A stretch of DNA of 32,431 bases. Source: Symbiobacteriaceae bacterium. GTDB lineage: Bacteria; Bacillota; Sulfobacillia; Symbiobacteriales; Symbiobacteriaceae. The translations under genes were made by a program, and so were the position numbers. The notes beneath the pieces are model-generated. The model saw only the letters and a list, made by a program, of their open reading frames with translations, searched no databases and was not told the DNA's origin. The DNA lies in the NCBI GenBank assembly GCA_029239785.1, contig JARBUG010000033.1, positions 1-32,431 of the forward strand, in the 5' to 3' direction. Below, piece after piece: positions 23,190-30,200 of the stretch. Position 1 is the stretch's first letter, and each line of letters starts with the position of its first letter.

Positions 23190-23780
23190 TCAAACGCTGC
23201 GCAGCTTCCGTGTCAGGTCGAACCGCTCACGCTGGTCGAGAATCAGTTTGGCGCCCATCGGGGCCACAAGCTCGCCCAGGGTCGGCGGGTTCAGCACCGT
23301 CACCCCGTCAGCCGTGTACTCCTCCTGGGCCCGCCGCCGGGTGAGCAGGAGTACAGAGGAAACGGGCAGCGACTCTGTCAGCCGCCCTTGCACCCAGCGC
23401 TCGGCCGCCTGGACCCGCTCCCGCCCCCGGGCAATGCGTTTCCGGGCGAACGTGGCCCAGGTCGACTGGGGTGTTTCGTCAACGCAGACGCAAACGATGC
23501 CGCCCGGCCCGACCAGCAGGTAGTCAGGCTTTCCCCCGCCCTGCGCCGCCCAGTCGGTGATGACCCACTCGGGCTCCAGCGCCTTGAGCGCGGCGTGCAC
23601 ATCCTTGACGCCATTGTTCGACTGCCAGCGGGTGAGGGCCAGCGTCCCCACTACGCCGAACAGGAAGATTCCTATGGTCGCAAACATGTTCATGATGCGC
23701 GCACCCGTGTCGGCTGAAGCCCGGAAGAGCGAGCCGATGAGGAGGGCCATGAACACCAGTACAAACACATATCGGCGCAA
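23190..23780 (-). CDS. Membrane protein with a NERD-like domain
   Basis: 196 residues from TTG 23780, with GGGAGG 7 bases upstream. Two transmembrane segments (about 4-20 and 31-49) are followed by a soluble domain. Its 'KPDYLLVGPGGIVCVCVDE' stretch (84-102) resembles the core of NERD nuclease-related domains, with D86 in place. The usual downstream E-x-K-type residues are not evident, so nuclease activity is doubtful. It lies 51 bases after the diheme cytochrome gene and is probably the last gene of the bc operon. Its link to respiration is unclear. Confidence 0.75.
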   Translation of the reverse strand: MRRYVFVLVFMALLIGSLFRASADTGARIMNMFATIGIFLFGVVGTLALTRWQSNNGVKDVHAALKALEPEWVITDWAAQGGGKPDYLLVGPGGIVCVCVDETPQSTWATFARKRIARGRERVQAAERWVQGRLTESLPVSSVLLLTRRRAQEEYTADGVTVLNPPTLGELVAPMGAKLILDQRERFDLTRKLRSV

Positions 23781-23831
23781 TGCGGCGCCTCCCTATGGAG
23801 AGCGGGGGGCCGCAGGGCCCCCCGGCCTACG

Positions 23832-24779
23832 CTACTTCAGACCCATCAGGTACCGGGAGATGGTCGCGATTTCCTCGTCGGTCAGCTTCCCCTTGAACCG
23901 CGGCATGTAGTAAATGCCGGTGGAGATGACCGGATTGGTCAGGTTCGGCTGGGGCGACGTGGTGGCGCGGTTGGCGCTCCAGTACACCGGCATGCGCACG
24001 TCGTGAGCCATGGCGGGCGTCTTGTCCTCGTCCTTGGGCTGGAAGGTGTTGGCGTACTTGATCCAGTCCTCCAGGAACTTCTGGTCAACGCCCCAGCTGC
24101 CAACCTGGGTCAGGTCGGGACCGATCTTGGCGCCCCGGGCCCCGATGGTGTGGCAGGTCAGGCAGAGGGTCTTGGTGGTCTGGTTCAGCAGCGCCTTGGC
24201 GGCGGCGTTCGTAGCCGCGTCAACCCCCTGGGCGTCGGGCAGAGGCATCTGGCCGTTCTTGTCCTTGTCGTAGTTCGGGTCCTGGAACGGCGCCAGCGCC
24301 GTGTCGCCCGGCAGGGTCCACTGCTCACCGGTGGGATCCATAATGAACAGGGCGAGCGCCTTCACGTAGTCGTCGTCCAGGGCGCCGCCAAAGTCGCGGC
24401 CCCAGGCCGGCATGGCGGTGTAGGAGATCCACTTGCCGTCGGCAGTTTTCTCCCACTGGTAGTGCTGGGCGTTGCCCGCCCGGCCCTGCTTAATGGTCTG
24501 GACGAGCATGTCGTACTGCTGCTTGCCAGCGGGGCTCTGATAATCGACCTTGAACTCCTTGCGGTTGAGCGGCATACCGATGACGCCTTCACCGCGGGGG
24601 CCATGGCACTGCACGCAGTTCTGCGCATACACCTTGGCGCCCTTGATGACGTATTCATCGTGCTGCTTTTCCACTGCGGCGTTCATGCGGGGCAACTCGC
24701 GTACGCAGTTACCCAGCAGGAAGACAGCCAGCAGAATGGTCAGCAGCGATATGATCTTATATTTCCTCTCGTTACGCAC
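23832..24779 (-). CDS. Diheme cytochrome c of the bc complex
   Basis: 315 residues with an N-terminal membrane anchor (about 9-25) and two CxxCH heme-binding sites: C55-VQ-C-H59 and C206-LT-C-H210. Each belongs to a class I cytochrome c-like domain; M123 ('AMPAW') and a methionine in 'YYMPRFKGKLTDEE' near the end are candidate axial ligands. It replaces the cytochrome c1/f of other bc complexes and should pass electrons from the Rieske protein to the cbb3 oxidase. Start GTG 24779 has GGAG about 10 bases upstream. Order within the operon: cytochrome b6, subunit IV, Rieske, mini-protein, this gene. Heliobacteria also use a diheme c in their complex. Confidence 0.93.
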   Translation of the reverse strand: MRNERKYKIISLLTILLAVFLLGNCVRELPRMNAAVEKQHDEYVIKGAKVYAQNCVQCHGPRGEGVIGMPLNRKEFKVDYQSPAGKQQYDMLVQTIKQGRAGNAQHYQWEKTADGKWISYTAMPAWGRDFGGALDDDYVKALALFIMDPTGEQWTLPGDTALAPFQDPNYDKDKNGQMPLPDAQGVDAATNAAAKALLNQTTKTLCLTCHTIGARGAKIGPDLTQVGSWGVDQKFLEDWIKYANTFQPKDEDKTPAMAHDVRMPVYWSANRATTSPQPNLTNPVISTGIYYMPRFKGKLTDEEIATISRYLMGLK

Positions 24780-24829
24780 AGGCCGTGAGCTCCTTTCCTG
24801 TGGCGGATTGCCTGGTGCTGTCCATCGGC

Positions 24830-24997
24830 CTAGTAGTCACCGATCCAGCGCTGGATGTAGTACACGGTAACCAACACACCAACAAACAGGACGAAGACAA
24901 GAAGGAGCTCCATGGCCTCGGTCACATGAATGCCATGGTACCAGGGCAGGTGCGGCGCGCCTTCGATGGCGAGCATCTGGGCGAAATTGTCGATCAT
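24830..24997 (-). CDS. 55-residue single-helix membrane protein in the bc operon
   Basis: ATG 24997 is preceded by GGAGGAGG 7 bases upstream, as strong as any site in the operon. The peptide has a polar N-terminal half with 'GAPHLPWYHGIH' (13-24), one hydrophobic helix (about 31-48), and a short 'IQRWIGDY' tail. It lies 18 bases after the Rieske gene and 50 bases before the diheme cytochrome gene. Position and shape suggest a small accessory subunit of the bc complex, comparable in role to the single-helix subunits of b6f. I cannot match it to PetG, PetL, PetM or PetN. Reality as a gene is well supported; the role is inferred. Confidence 0.85.
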   Translation of the reverse strand: MIDNFAQMLAIEGAPHLPWYHGIHVTEAMELLLVFVLFVGVLVTVYYIQRWIGDY

Positions 24998-25015
24998 GGT
25001 GCAGCCTCCTCCTTC

Positions 25016-25549
25016 CTACCCGACCTTGGTGAAGTGCTCCGGATCATGCGTCGAGCGCTGCGTGATCTTGCCGGTGTTAACCGTAATGTCCTGGCCACTC
25101 ACGGTGATTTCCATCATGTCCAGAGGGCGGGGAGCGGGGCCGGCCACGTTCTGCCCGTCGAGCGTGTAGACCGAGCCGTGGCAGGGGCACAGGAACTTGC
25201 CGGCGCCCTGGTTCCAGGGCACCGTGCAGCCCAGGTGGACGCACTTCCAGTACAGAGCCATGAGGCCTTCTTCACTGCGGGTGAGGTAGAACTTGCCCTC
25301 GCGGACCGTTACCACTTCGCCCACCTTGATTTCGTTCAGCTTCTTGGGCACCGACACGACGCCGCCGAAACCGGTCAGCTTGATTGGCCAGAACATGGCC
25401 GCGCTGCCGCCAGCAAGCGTGCCGAAAAATGCGCCGACAGTCGCAAACATACCAGAGCGCAGGACCTGCCGCCGGGTCAGACCATCGGCGACGGGCGTAG
25501 CAACAGGGGGAGCAGCTGCCCCGGCCGGGGCCTTCTTGTCATCAGCCAT
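25016..25549 (-). CDS. Rieske iron-sulfur protein of the bc complex
   Basis: 177 residues. An N-terminal disordered Ala/Pro-rich stretch precedes a twin-arginine signal (R26-R27, '[11 protein letters not shown]') and membrane anchor (about 33-54). The Rieske domain has both cluster boxes: C103-V-H105-LG-C108 and C121-P-C123-H124. Thus C103, H105, C121 and H124 bind the 2Fe-2S cluster and C108-C123 form the disulfide. It moves electrons from menaquinol to the diheme cytochrome c. ATG 25549 has AAGGGTG 9 bases upstream. The Tat signal fits export of a folded, cluster-loaded protein with the anchor retained. Confidence 0.96.
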   Translation of the reverse strand: MADDKKAPAGAAAPPVATPVADGLTRRQVLRSGMFATVGAFFGTLAGGSAAMFWPIKLTGFGGVVSVPKKLNEIKVGEVVTVREGKFYLTRSEEGLMALYWKCVHLGCTVPWNQGAGKFLCPCHGSVYTLDGQNVAGPAPRPLDMMEITVSGQDITVNTGKITQRSTHDPEHFTKVG

Positions 25550-25588
25550 TCTGTCGTCACCCTTTCTATAGGTTGTCGCCGGCGGTTT

Positions 25589-26356
25589 TTAGTGGGGCGG
25601 CTTTACCTGCCACGGCCACATCAGGTGCATGGACTCGCCACGGAAAGCGGTGCCGATCAGGGAAAGCACCACAAACGAGGTCAAGTAGAAGGTATACAGT
25701 GAGATCATGACCTCGCGGGTATTGGCCTTATAGCGCCGCTTCACCCAGGAAGCCAGAATCCACGGAATCGCAATCATAAAGATGATCGGAATCAGGATCT
25801 CGCCGATCCAGGCGGTCCAGACCTCCTTGATGCCAAATGCCTTGGCCAGGCCGAACTTCAGGAGGGGGCCGATGCCCTTGGAGCCGTCGGGATGAATACC
25901 CGGGATGATCAGGAACTCGTCTACTACGACCAGCGTGATCTCAATGACGGCGGTGTAAATCGCCGCAAAGACGGCGATGGGCACGCCCTTCTTCGTCGAG
26001 AACCAGATGCCGGTGCCGCGGCGGTCGCGGTCGATGTAGGGAATCATGCCGAGCAGCACGAGGGCAGCCGTGGGCACAATCACGCCGGCCAGGGCCGGAT
26101 GCATGTGGAGCAGGAGTTCCTGGAGGCCCAGGAAGTACCACGGCGCCTTGGCCGGGTTCGGGGTAATGTCAGCGTTGGCCAGGTCCAGCAGCGGGGCGTT
26201 GACGAAGGTGGACATGATGGTCAGGGCGAGAATCATGGTGACCGCCATGATGGCCTCAATCGAGACCAGGTACGGCCAGGTGTAGACCATCTCTTCCTTC
26301 GCGCCAGGCTGGACCTTAGGGCCTGCCTGCTGAAACTTCTCAGTCACGTCGGCCAT
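25589..26356 (-). CDS. Cytochrome b subunit IV-like protein (C-terminal half of split cytochrome b), extended
   Basis: 255 residues with five predicted helices (about 27-52, 88-108, 125-146, 184-205, 215-237). The quinol-oxidation-site segment 'ITPNPAKAPWYFLGLQELL' (64-82) carries A71-P-W-Y74 in place of the PEWY motif. The usual b6f subunit IV is about 160 residues with three helices, so this protein has an extra C-terminal part. In Bacillus QcrC the corresponding subunit is extended by a cytochrome c domain; no CxxCH exists here. ATG 26356 has AAAGGAGG 7 bases upstream. It lies 13 bases after cytochrome b6 and is certainly co-translated with it. Confidence 0.93.
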   Translation of the reverse strand: MADVTEKFQQAGPKVQPGAKEEMVYTWPYLVSIEAIMAVTMILALTIMSTFVNAPLLDLANADITPNPAKAPWYFLGLQELLLHMHPALAGVIVPTAALVLLGMIPYIDRDRRGTGIWFSTKKGVPIAVFAAIYTAVIEITLVVVDEFLIIPGIHPDGSKGIGPLLKFGLAKAFGIKEVWTAWIGEILIPIIFMIAIPWILASWVKRRYKANTREVMISLYTFYLTSFVVLSLIGTAFRGESMHLMWPWQVKPPH

Positions 26357-26369
26357 ACGGTCCCCTCCT

Positions 26370-27143
26370 TTACGACTTACCTTCGTTGTTGTCGTTTAGC
26401 TGATCGGTTTCGCCGTCCTCGTCGTAGGGGATGGGCGTAGAAATGCCGCCGTCCTTACGGATGCGCCAGAAGTGCATGGCCATGAGGGCGATGCAGGCCA
26501 GGGGCAGCAAAATAACGTGCAGGGTGTACCAGCGAATCAAAGTTGCAGGACCAATATCGAATCCGCCGAGCAGCGCCTGCTGCACGTAGGTGCCGACGAC
26601 CGGGGAGACCTTGGCCATGTTGGAACCGACCATGATGGCCCAGTAAGCAAGCTGGTCCCACGGAAGCAGATAGCCCGTAAATGAGAGCAGTACGGTGACC
26701 AGGAAGAGCACGACGCCGATGACCCAGTTGAACTCACGCGGCGGCTTGTAGGAGCCGGTGTAGAAAACGCGGGTCATGTGCAGCCAAACGGCAATAACCA
26801 TGCCGTGAGCGGCCCAGCGGTGCATATTCCGGGCGAACGGGCCAAAAATAACGTTGGTGTCCAGGAACTTCATGGACTGATAGCCATGAGGCACGGCCGG
26901 CACGTAGTAGAACATGAGCCAGACACCGGTCAGGGTCAGAATCAGGAACATGAGCAGGCTCAAACCACCAAGACCCCAGGTGTAGCTGACCCGCACAGCA
27001 CGACGGGGCAGTTTGACCGGGTGCAGGTGCAGGACCACACTGTTGAGGATGACCAGAACCTGGTTACGCGGCGTGTCGGGATAATCGTTGCGGTAAATGG
27101 ACTTATAAAGCGTGGTGTTCTTAAATTTGGCCCAGAGACCCAC
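26370..27143 (-). CDS. Cytochrome b6 (N-terminal half of split cytochrome b)
   Basis: 257 residues from GTG 27143, with GGGAGGTG 8 bases upstream; the frame extends 15 codons further without a ribosome site. Four helices carry the two heme b ligand pairs: H108 and H122 (14 apart) on helix B, and H209 and H224 (15 apart) on helix D, the spacing typical of the b6 type. 'SFTGYLLPWDQ' is the conserved segment before helix C's end. The cysteine that holds heme ci in b6f and Bacillus complexes ('YCLGG'-like) is absent; the sequence here is 'YTWGLGG' (about 54-60). First gene of the bc operon, about 133 bases downstream of the predicted transcription start. Confidence 0.95.
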   Translation of the reverse strand: MGLWAKFKNTTLYKSIYRNDYPDTPRNQVLVILNSVVLHLHPVKLPRRAVRVSYTWGLGGLSLLMFLILTLTGVWLMFYYVPAVPHGYQSMKFLDTNVIFGPFARNMHRWAAHGMVIAVWLHMTRVFYTGSYKPPREFNWVIGVVLFLVTVLLSFTGYLLPWDQLAYWAIMVGSNMAKVSPVVGTYVQQALLGGFDIGPATLIRWYTLHVILLPLACIALMAMHFWRIRKDGGISTPIPYDEDGETDQLNDNNEGKS

Positions 27144-27577
27144 CGAATCAGCACCTCCCTCTAATTGGGAGCCGTAGCTCCGGAGCAACGACGATGAATA
27201 GGTCGACTCTTACTGGATCGTCTGCAAAATCCCCCCCGAGCGCCCGGTTAGACACGTTGCGTCTTGGGAGGCAACGCCATTGATTATACCCGCTAAACTT
27301 TCGGGCATCAATCCAAATCGGCCATGCCGGAGGGGTGTCAAGCGATAAAAAGAACCCATAGTTCTCATCTGCCTTTGTAATATGTAAGGTTCGTTAGGCG
27401 GATGTCATCCAAACTGTAGTATAGTTCTTTCTCGTCACCCGAATTCCTCCGGTGGTGCCGGACAGATGGCACCGCAGGGGCTTTGCGCTAATCGTACCAG
27501 AGTTGCGCCAGCGCCAGGGATAGGTAACGCGTCCGATGTACTCATCGGTCGCGGAGAGTATGTTGCGGCGTCAGGTA
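27144..27577. other. 434-bp intergenic region with the bc operon promoter and leader
   Basis: On the minus strand it holds, after the ccoG stop: hairpin CCGATG-4-CATCGG (27533-27548), hairpin GGTGCC-8-GGCACC (27454-27473), a TATACT -10-like string near 27420 without a clear -35, the strong promoter at 27283-27311, and a leader of about 133 bases with a short hairpin GGAGC-TACG-GCTCC just before the ribosome site. No open frame with a ribosome site was found. Confidence 0.65.
27283..27311 (-). promoter_or_regulatory. Sigma-A-type promoter of the bc operon
   Basis: Minus-strand TTGATG (27306-27311), an exact 17-bp spacer and a perfect TATAAT (27283-27288). It is the best promoter match in the window. 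Confidence 0.82.
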
Positions 27578-28816
27578 TCAATTTCCGACAAAATGAACGG
27601 TCTTGAAGGATTCCTTCACCCCAGATTCGACCCCGGAGACCGTTACTTCGAAGTTATAGAGCCCCTTGGCTGCGTCGGTCGGGGTGACCCGCAGCGGGAT
27701 TTCGACGCCCGCGCCGGGCTCCAGCGTGACCGTCTCCTGCTCGAAGTGCGCCCAGCCCTCAGGGAGTCCGGCAGCGGCGAGGCGGAACGTGTCGGTGGTG
27801 TTGGAGAGGTTCATGAGCGATACCCGCATAACGCCGCCGGAGGACTGGGTGCCGCCCGTGGTCAGGACCGCCCGGTGGTCCTTGCTGACAACAAGGCTGA
27901 CGCGGTCCCGGTTGGCCAGGCCCCAGGCGGTGACGCCGCTTAGCAGTACAACCAGAATCGCCGGGACCGCCAGGCGCGGGGCCAGGGCTTTGAGGCCCCG
28001 GCCCCGCTCTGCGCCGGCGCCCACCACGAAGTTGAGCACCCGGGGCACCTTGCGCGCCTGCGACACGAGTTGGCAGGCATCGAGGCAGTCGCCGCAGGTC
28101 ACGCAATGCTTCTGTTCCATGGTGCGAGGGTCGACTGCCATGTGGCAGGTCTCAAAGCAGAGGCCGCACGAAGCGCAAATGTCGCGGTTCTCGGCCAGGT
28201 TGAACAGTTCCAGGTGCATGGTGCTGGCGCTGGACAGAATCGACTGCAGGTGCCCGTAAGGGCAGGCGACCCGGCAGACTGCGGTCCGCCACCAGGCCAT
28301 CGCCATGGCGAAGAAGGTGCCAAAGGCCAGAATCGTAACTGTCGCCGCCGCGGGCACCTCGCCGGCGGCGTACTGCCGCAGCAGGGCGATGCCATCGGTC
28401 CCGTAACTCCACACCACGAAGCCGCCAAACAGCCCGATGATGCCGGAGAGTGCGATTGTGCCAGGCCGCCCGAGTCGGGCATCCCACTGGCGCCCAAGCT
28501 CGTTGAACAGGTTTTGCGGGCAGACCCAGCCGCAGAACACCCGTCCGAAGACCACGCTGGCCGCAATCACCAGGTAGATCACCACCGTGACCAGCAGGGA
28601 AAAGAAGAAGAAATGCTTGACCCAGAGCCGCATCCCGAAGAGGTAAAGCGACATTGTGGGAATATCGAAGCGGAAAATTTGCAGGAACGGCGAGAGAATC
28701 AGGAGCAGCAGCACCGCAAGCTGGCTGGCCCGGCGGTAGCGCCGAATCACCCACTCCACCTTATTCAGACGAGTCCGCAACCCCTCACCCCCCATAACCT
28801 CCGGGTGCGCCGACAT
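27578..28816 (-). CDS. ccoG: CcoG/FixG/RdxA-type polyferredoxin, cbb3 oxidase maturation
   Basis: 412 residues from ATG 28816 (ATG 28795 is the alternative; both have imperfectly spaced ribosome sites). Membrane helices at about 32-48 and 68-92 precede an FCGWVC pair (C95, C99); further helices and a C181-xxx-C185 pair ('CRVACPYG') follow. Then come two cytoplasmic-type 4Fe-4S sets (C214, C217, C220, C224 and C238, C241, C244, C248), another helix (about 277-295) and a C-terminal Ig-like domain ending the protein. This is the full CcoG layout. CcoG reduces Cu(II) to Cu(I) for the CuB centre of cbb3 oxidase in Rhodobacter. Its place directly after the oxidase genes fits. Confidence 0.94.
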   Translation of the reverse strand: MSAHPEVMGGEGLRTRLNKVEWVIRRYRRASQLAVLLLLILSPFLQIFRFDIPTMSLYLFGMRLWVKHFFFFSLLVTVVIYLVIAASVVFGRVFCGWVCPQNLFNELGRQWDARLGRPGTIALSGIIGLFGGFVVWSYGTDGIALLRQYAAGEVPAAATVTILAFGTFFAMAMAWWRTAVCRVACPYGHLQSILSSASTMHLELFNLAENRDICASCGLCFETCHMAVDPRTMEQKHCVTCGDCLDACQLVSQARKVPRVLNFVVGAGAERGRGLKALAPRLAVPAILVVLLSGVTAWGLANRDRVSLVVSKDHRAVLTTGGTQSSGGVMRVSLMNLSNTTDTFRLAAAGLPEGWAHFEQETVTLEPGAGVEIPLRVTPTDAAKGLYNFEVTVSGVESGVKESFKTVHFVGN

Positions 28817-28827
28817 GAGGCCCAAAC

Positions 28828-28864
28828 GCCCCCCTGCCCGGTTAACGCCTCTGGGCAAGGGGGC
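28828..28864 (-). terminator. Strong hairpin between oxidase genes and ccoG
   Basis: A 12-bp GC-rich stem (28828-28839 with 28853-28864, one mismatch) with a 13-base loop. The tail on the minus strand (CGTTTGGG) is weak. The 3' arm contains the AGGGGGG that would serve as ribosome site for ccoG ATG 28816, so it may act as an attenuator or translational gate as well as a partial terminator. Confidence 0.55.
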
Positions 28865-28875
28865 TGTGTGTGTGG

Positions 28876-29034
28876 TTAGAACCCGGTCGGGCTGTCGCCG
28901 CCGAACTTGAGGCCCGTGGCCAGGTAATATACGAAGAAGGCAGCAATCACAAGGTAAACCAACAGGAGGAACTTCGGCACGGGCGCCCCGTGGTCATGGG
29001 CCGCATCGTGGCCGTCGTGCTTCTCATCCGCCAA
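28876..29034 (-). CDS. 52-residue His-rich single-helix protein in the cbb3 operon
   Basis: Start TTG 29034 has GGAGGTG 7 bases upstream. The N-terminal tail is rich in histidine (H6, H9, H13, H15 in 'EKHDGHDAAHDHG'), followed by one membrane helix (about 21-40) and a short tail 'KFGGDSPTGF'. It lies 16 bases after the CcoQ-like gene, at the end of the oxidase gene set and just before ccoG. A clustered His/Asp tail suggests metal, possibly copper, binding near oxidase assembly, or it may be a small oxidase subunit. No known family is recognised. Gene reality is well supported by the ribosome site and its tight position. Confidence 0.82.
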   Translation of the reverse strand: MADEKHDGHDAAHDHGAPVPKFLLLVYLVIAAFFVYYLATGLKFGGDSPTGF

Positions 29035-29050
29035 GGCTAGTCACCTCCCG

Positions 29051-29233
29051 CTAATGCATGACAGGTTTGTCGTCTTCGACAACCTTGAACTTGACCTCTT
29101 CCTGCATGGACGTGCTGCCGGAAACAAAGGCCCAGTAGATGATGCCGGCCAGCACCGACCAGATGAGAATCATCACGAGGAAAATGTAGCCAGTAGACGA
29201 GGCAAGCTCACGAAACTCGGTCCAGTCACCCAC
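29051..29233 (-). CDS. CcoQ-like small subunit of cbb3 oxidase
   Basis: 60 residues from GTG 29233, with AAAGGAGG 7 bases upstream. One membrane helix (about 14-37) and a charged tail 'EEVKFKVVEDDKPV' are present. Length, single helix and position directly after the CcoO-like gene match CcoQ/FixQ, a small subunit that stabilises cbb3 oxidase. Sequence similarity in such small proteins is weak, so the name is positional. Confidence 0.75.
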   Translation of the reverse strand: MGDWTEFRELASSTGYIFLVMILIWSVLAGIIYWAFVSGSTSMQEEVKFKVVEDDKPVMH

Positions 29234-29250
29234 CGCGAGCCCTCCTTTGG

Positions 29251-30186
29251 CTACTTCTTCGTGTTCAGGTTCTTGATGAAGGTGACCAGCGCCCAGCGGT
29301 CTTCTTCGGAAACGCCGTTCTGCCGCCAGGCGGGCATGCCGGAGGCCGTGCCATCTTCCTTGAGCGTACCCTCGGACACGATCCAGTAAATGAACTGGTC
29401 CGAGTGCTTCTCGGCCGCCTTGTACCAGTCGGTCGGGAACGGCGGGTTGGCCCAGCCGTTGGTCTTGTTCTTGCCGCGCATGTCGGTGCCGTGGCAGGCG
29501 AGGCAGCCTTTGTCCTTGATCAGCTGCTCGGCCCGGGCCAGGGCGGCGGGGTCGCCGGGCTTGTAGGGGTTCTTGGTGCCCTGGTAGTCTTCGGGCAGCA
29601 TCTCATCGCCGGCGTTCAGGATGTCAGGACCCATGTACTTGGCGTACGTCACAATGGGAATCGACCAGTCGCGTAAGGAGAGCAGGTAGTCGGCCAGGGC
29701 ATCCAACTCGTTGGCCGGCAGGTGAGCGAAGGAAGGCATGATCGAGTTCGGCTCGGTGGAGCGCGGGTCGATCAGGTGGGCGATGTGCCAGTCCTTGGAG
29801 GGCAGGCGGTGGGCCACGTACTTCAGGTCGGGACCCGTCCGCTCGGTGCCCAGGAGGGCCGGGTTATCGTTGGCATAATCGCCGGGGCGGGTCGGGCGGT
29901 CACCTACCACGGTACCGTCCTTCAGCTCGGTTTTCGGCGCCCGCCAGAACGTATCATTGTCGATGGTCCGGACCTGCTGGGTGTGGCAGTAGAAGCAGCC
30001 TTCCCGCCTGTAGATTTCACGGCCCAGGGCCACGTTCGCGTCGTCGTACACAGGTGCAGCCGCATCCGCTACGTAGAGATCGCCCTGCAGCATGGGGAGC
30101 ACCACGGTAATGGTCACGGAGAACATGAGCAGCAGGAAGGCGCCCAGGCCCAGGAGTGCGGCGTTCTTCTCCAGCTTGTTTTTCAT
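29251..30186 (-). CDS. Two-heme CcoO-like subunit of cbb3 oxidase (CcoO fused to a CcoP-like domain)
   Basis: 311 residues. An N-terminal anchor helix (about 11-34) leads into a FixO-type domain with the diagnostic C64-FY-C-H68-TQQVRT motif and M150 as likely axial ligand. After about residue 200 a second cytochrome c domain has C228-LA-C-H232 and M284 ('GMPAW'). Normal CcoO has one heme and about 200 residues, and CcoP is a separate two-heme protein that is not found here. This protein therefore seems to combine CcoO with one CcoP-like domain. ATG 30186 has GAGGGAG about 6 bases upstream; it starts 14 bases after ccoN. Confidence 0.92.
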   Translation of the reverse strand: MKNKLEKNAALLGLGAFLLLMFSVTITVVLPMLQGDLYVADAAAPVYDDANVALGREIYRREGCFYCHTQQVRTIDNDTFWRAPKTELKDGTVVGDRPTRPGDYANDNPALLGTERTGPDLKYVAHRLPSKDWHIAHLIDPRSTEPNSIMPSFAHLPANELDALADYLLSLRDWSIPIVTYAKYMGPDILNAGDEMLPEDYQGTKNPYKPGDPAALARAEQLIKDKGCLACHGTDMRGKNKTNGWANPPFPTDWYKAAEKHSDQFIYWIVSEGTLKEDGTASGMPAWRQNGVSEEDRWALVTFIKNLNTKK

Positions 30187-30200
30187 GCCGTCTCCCTCTT

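Noticed and set aside
27533..27548. The CCGATG/CATCGG hairpin after ccoG as a full intrinsic terminator
   Set aside because: Only 6 bp and no T tract; mentioned within the intergenic entry but not called a terminator.
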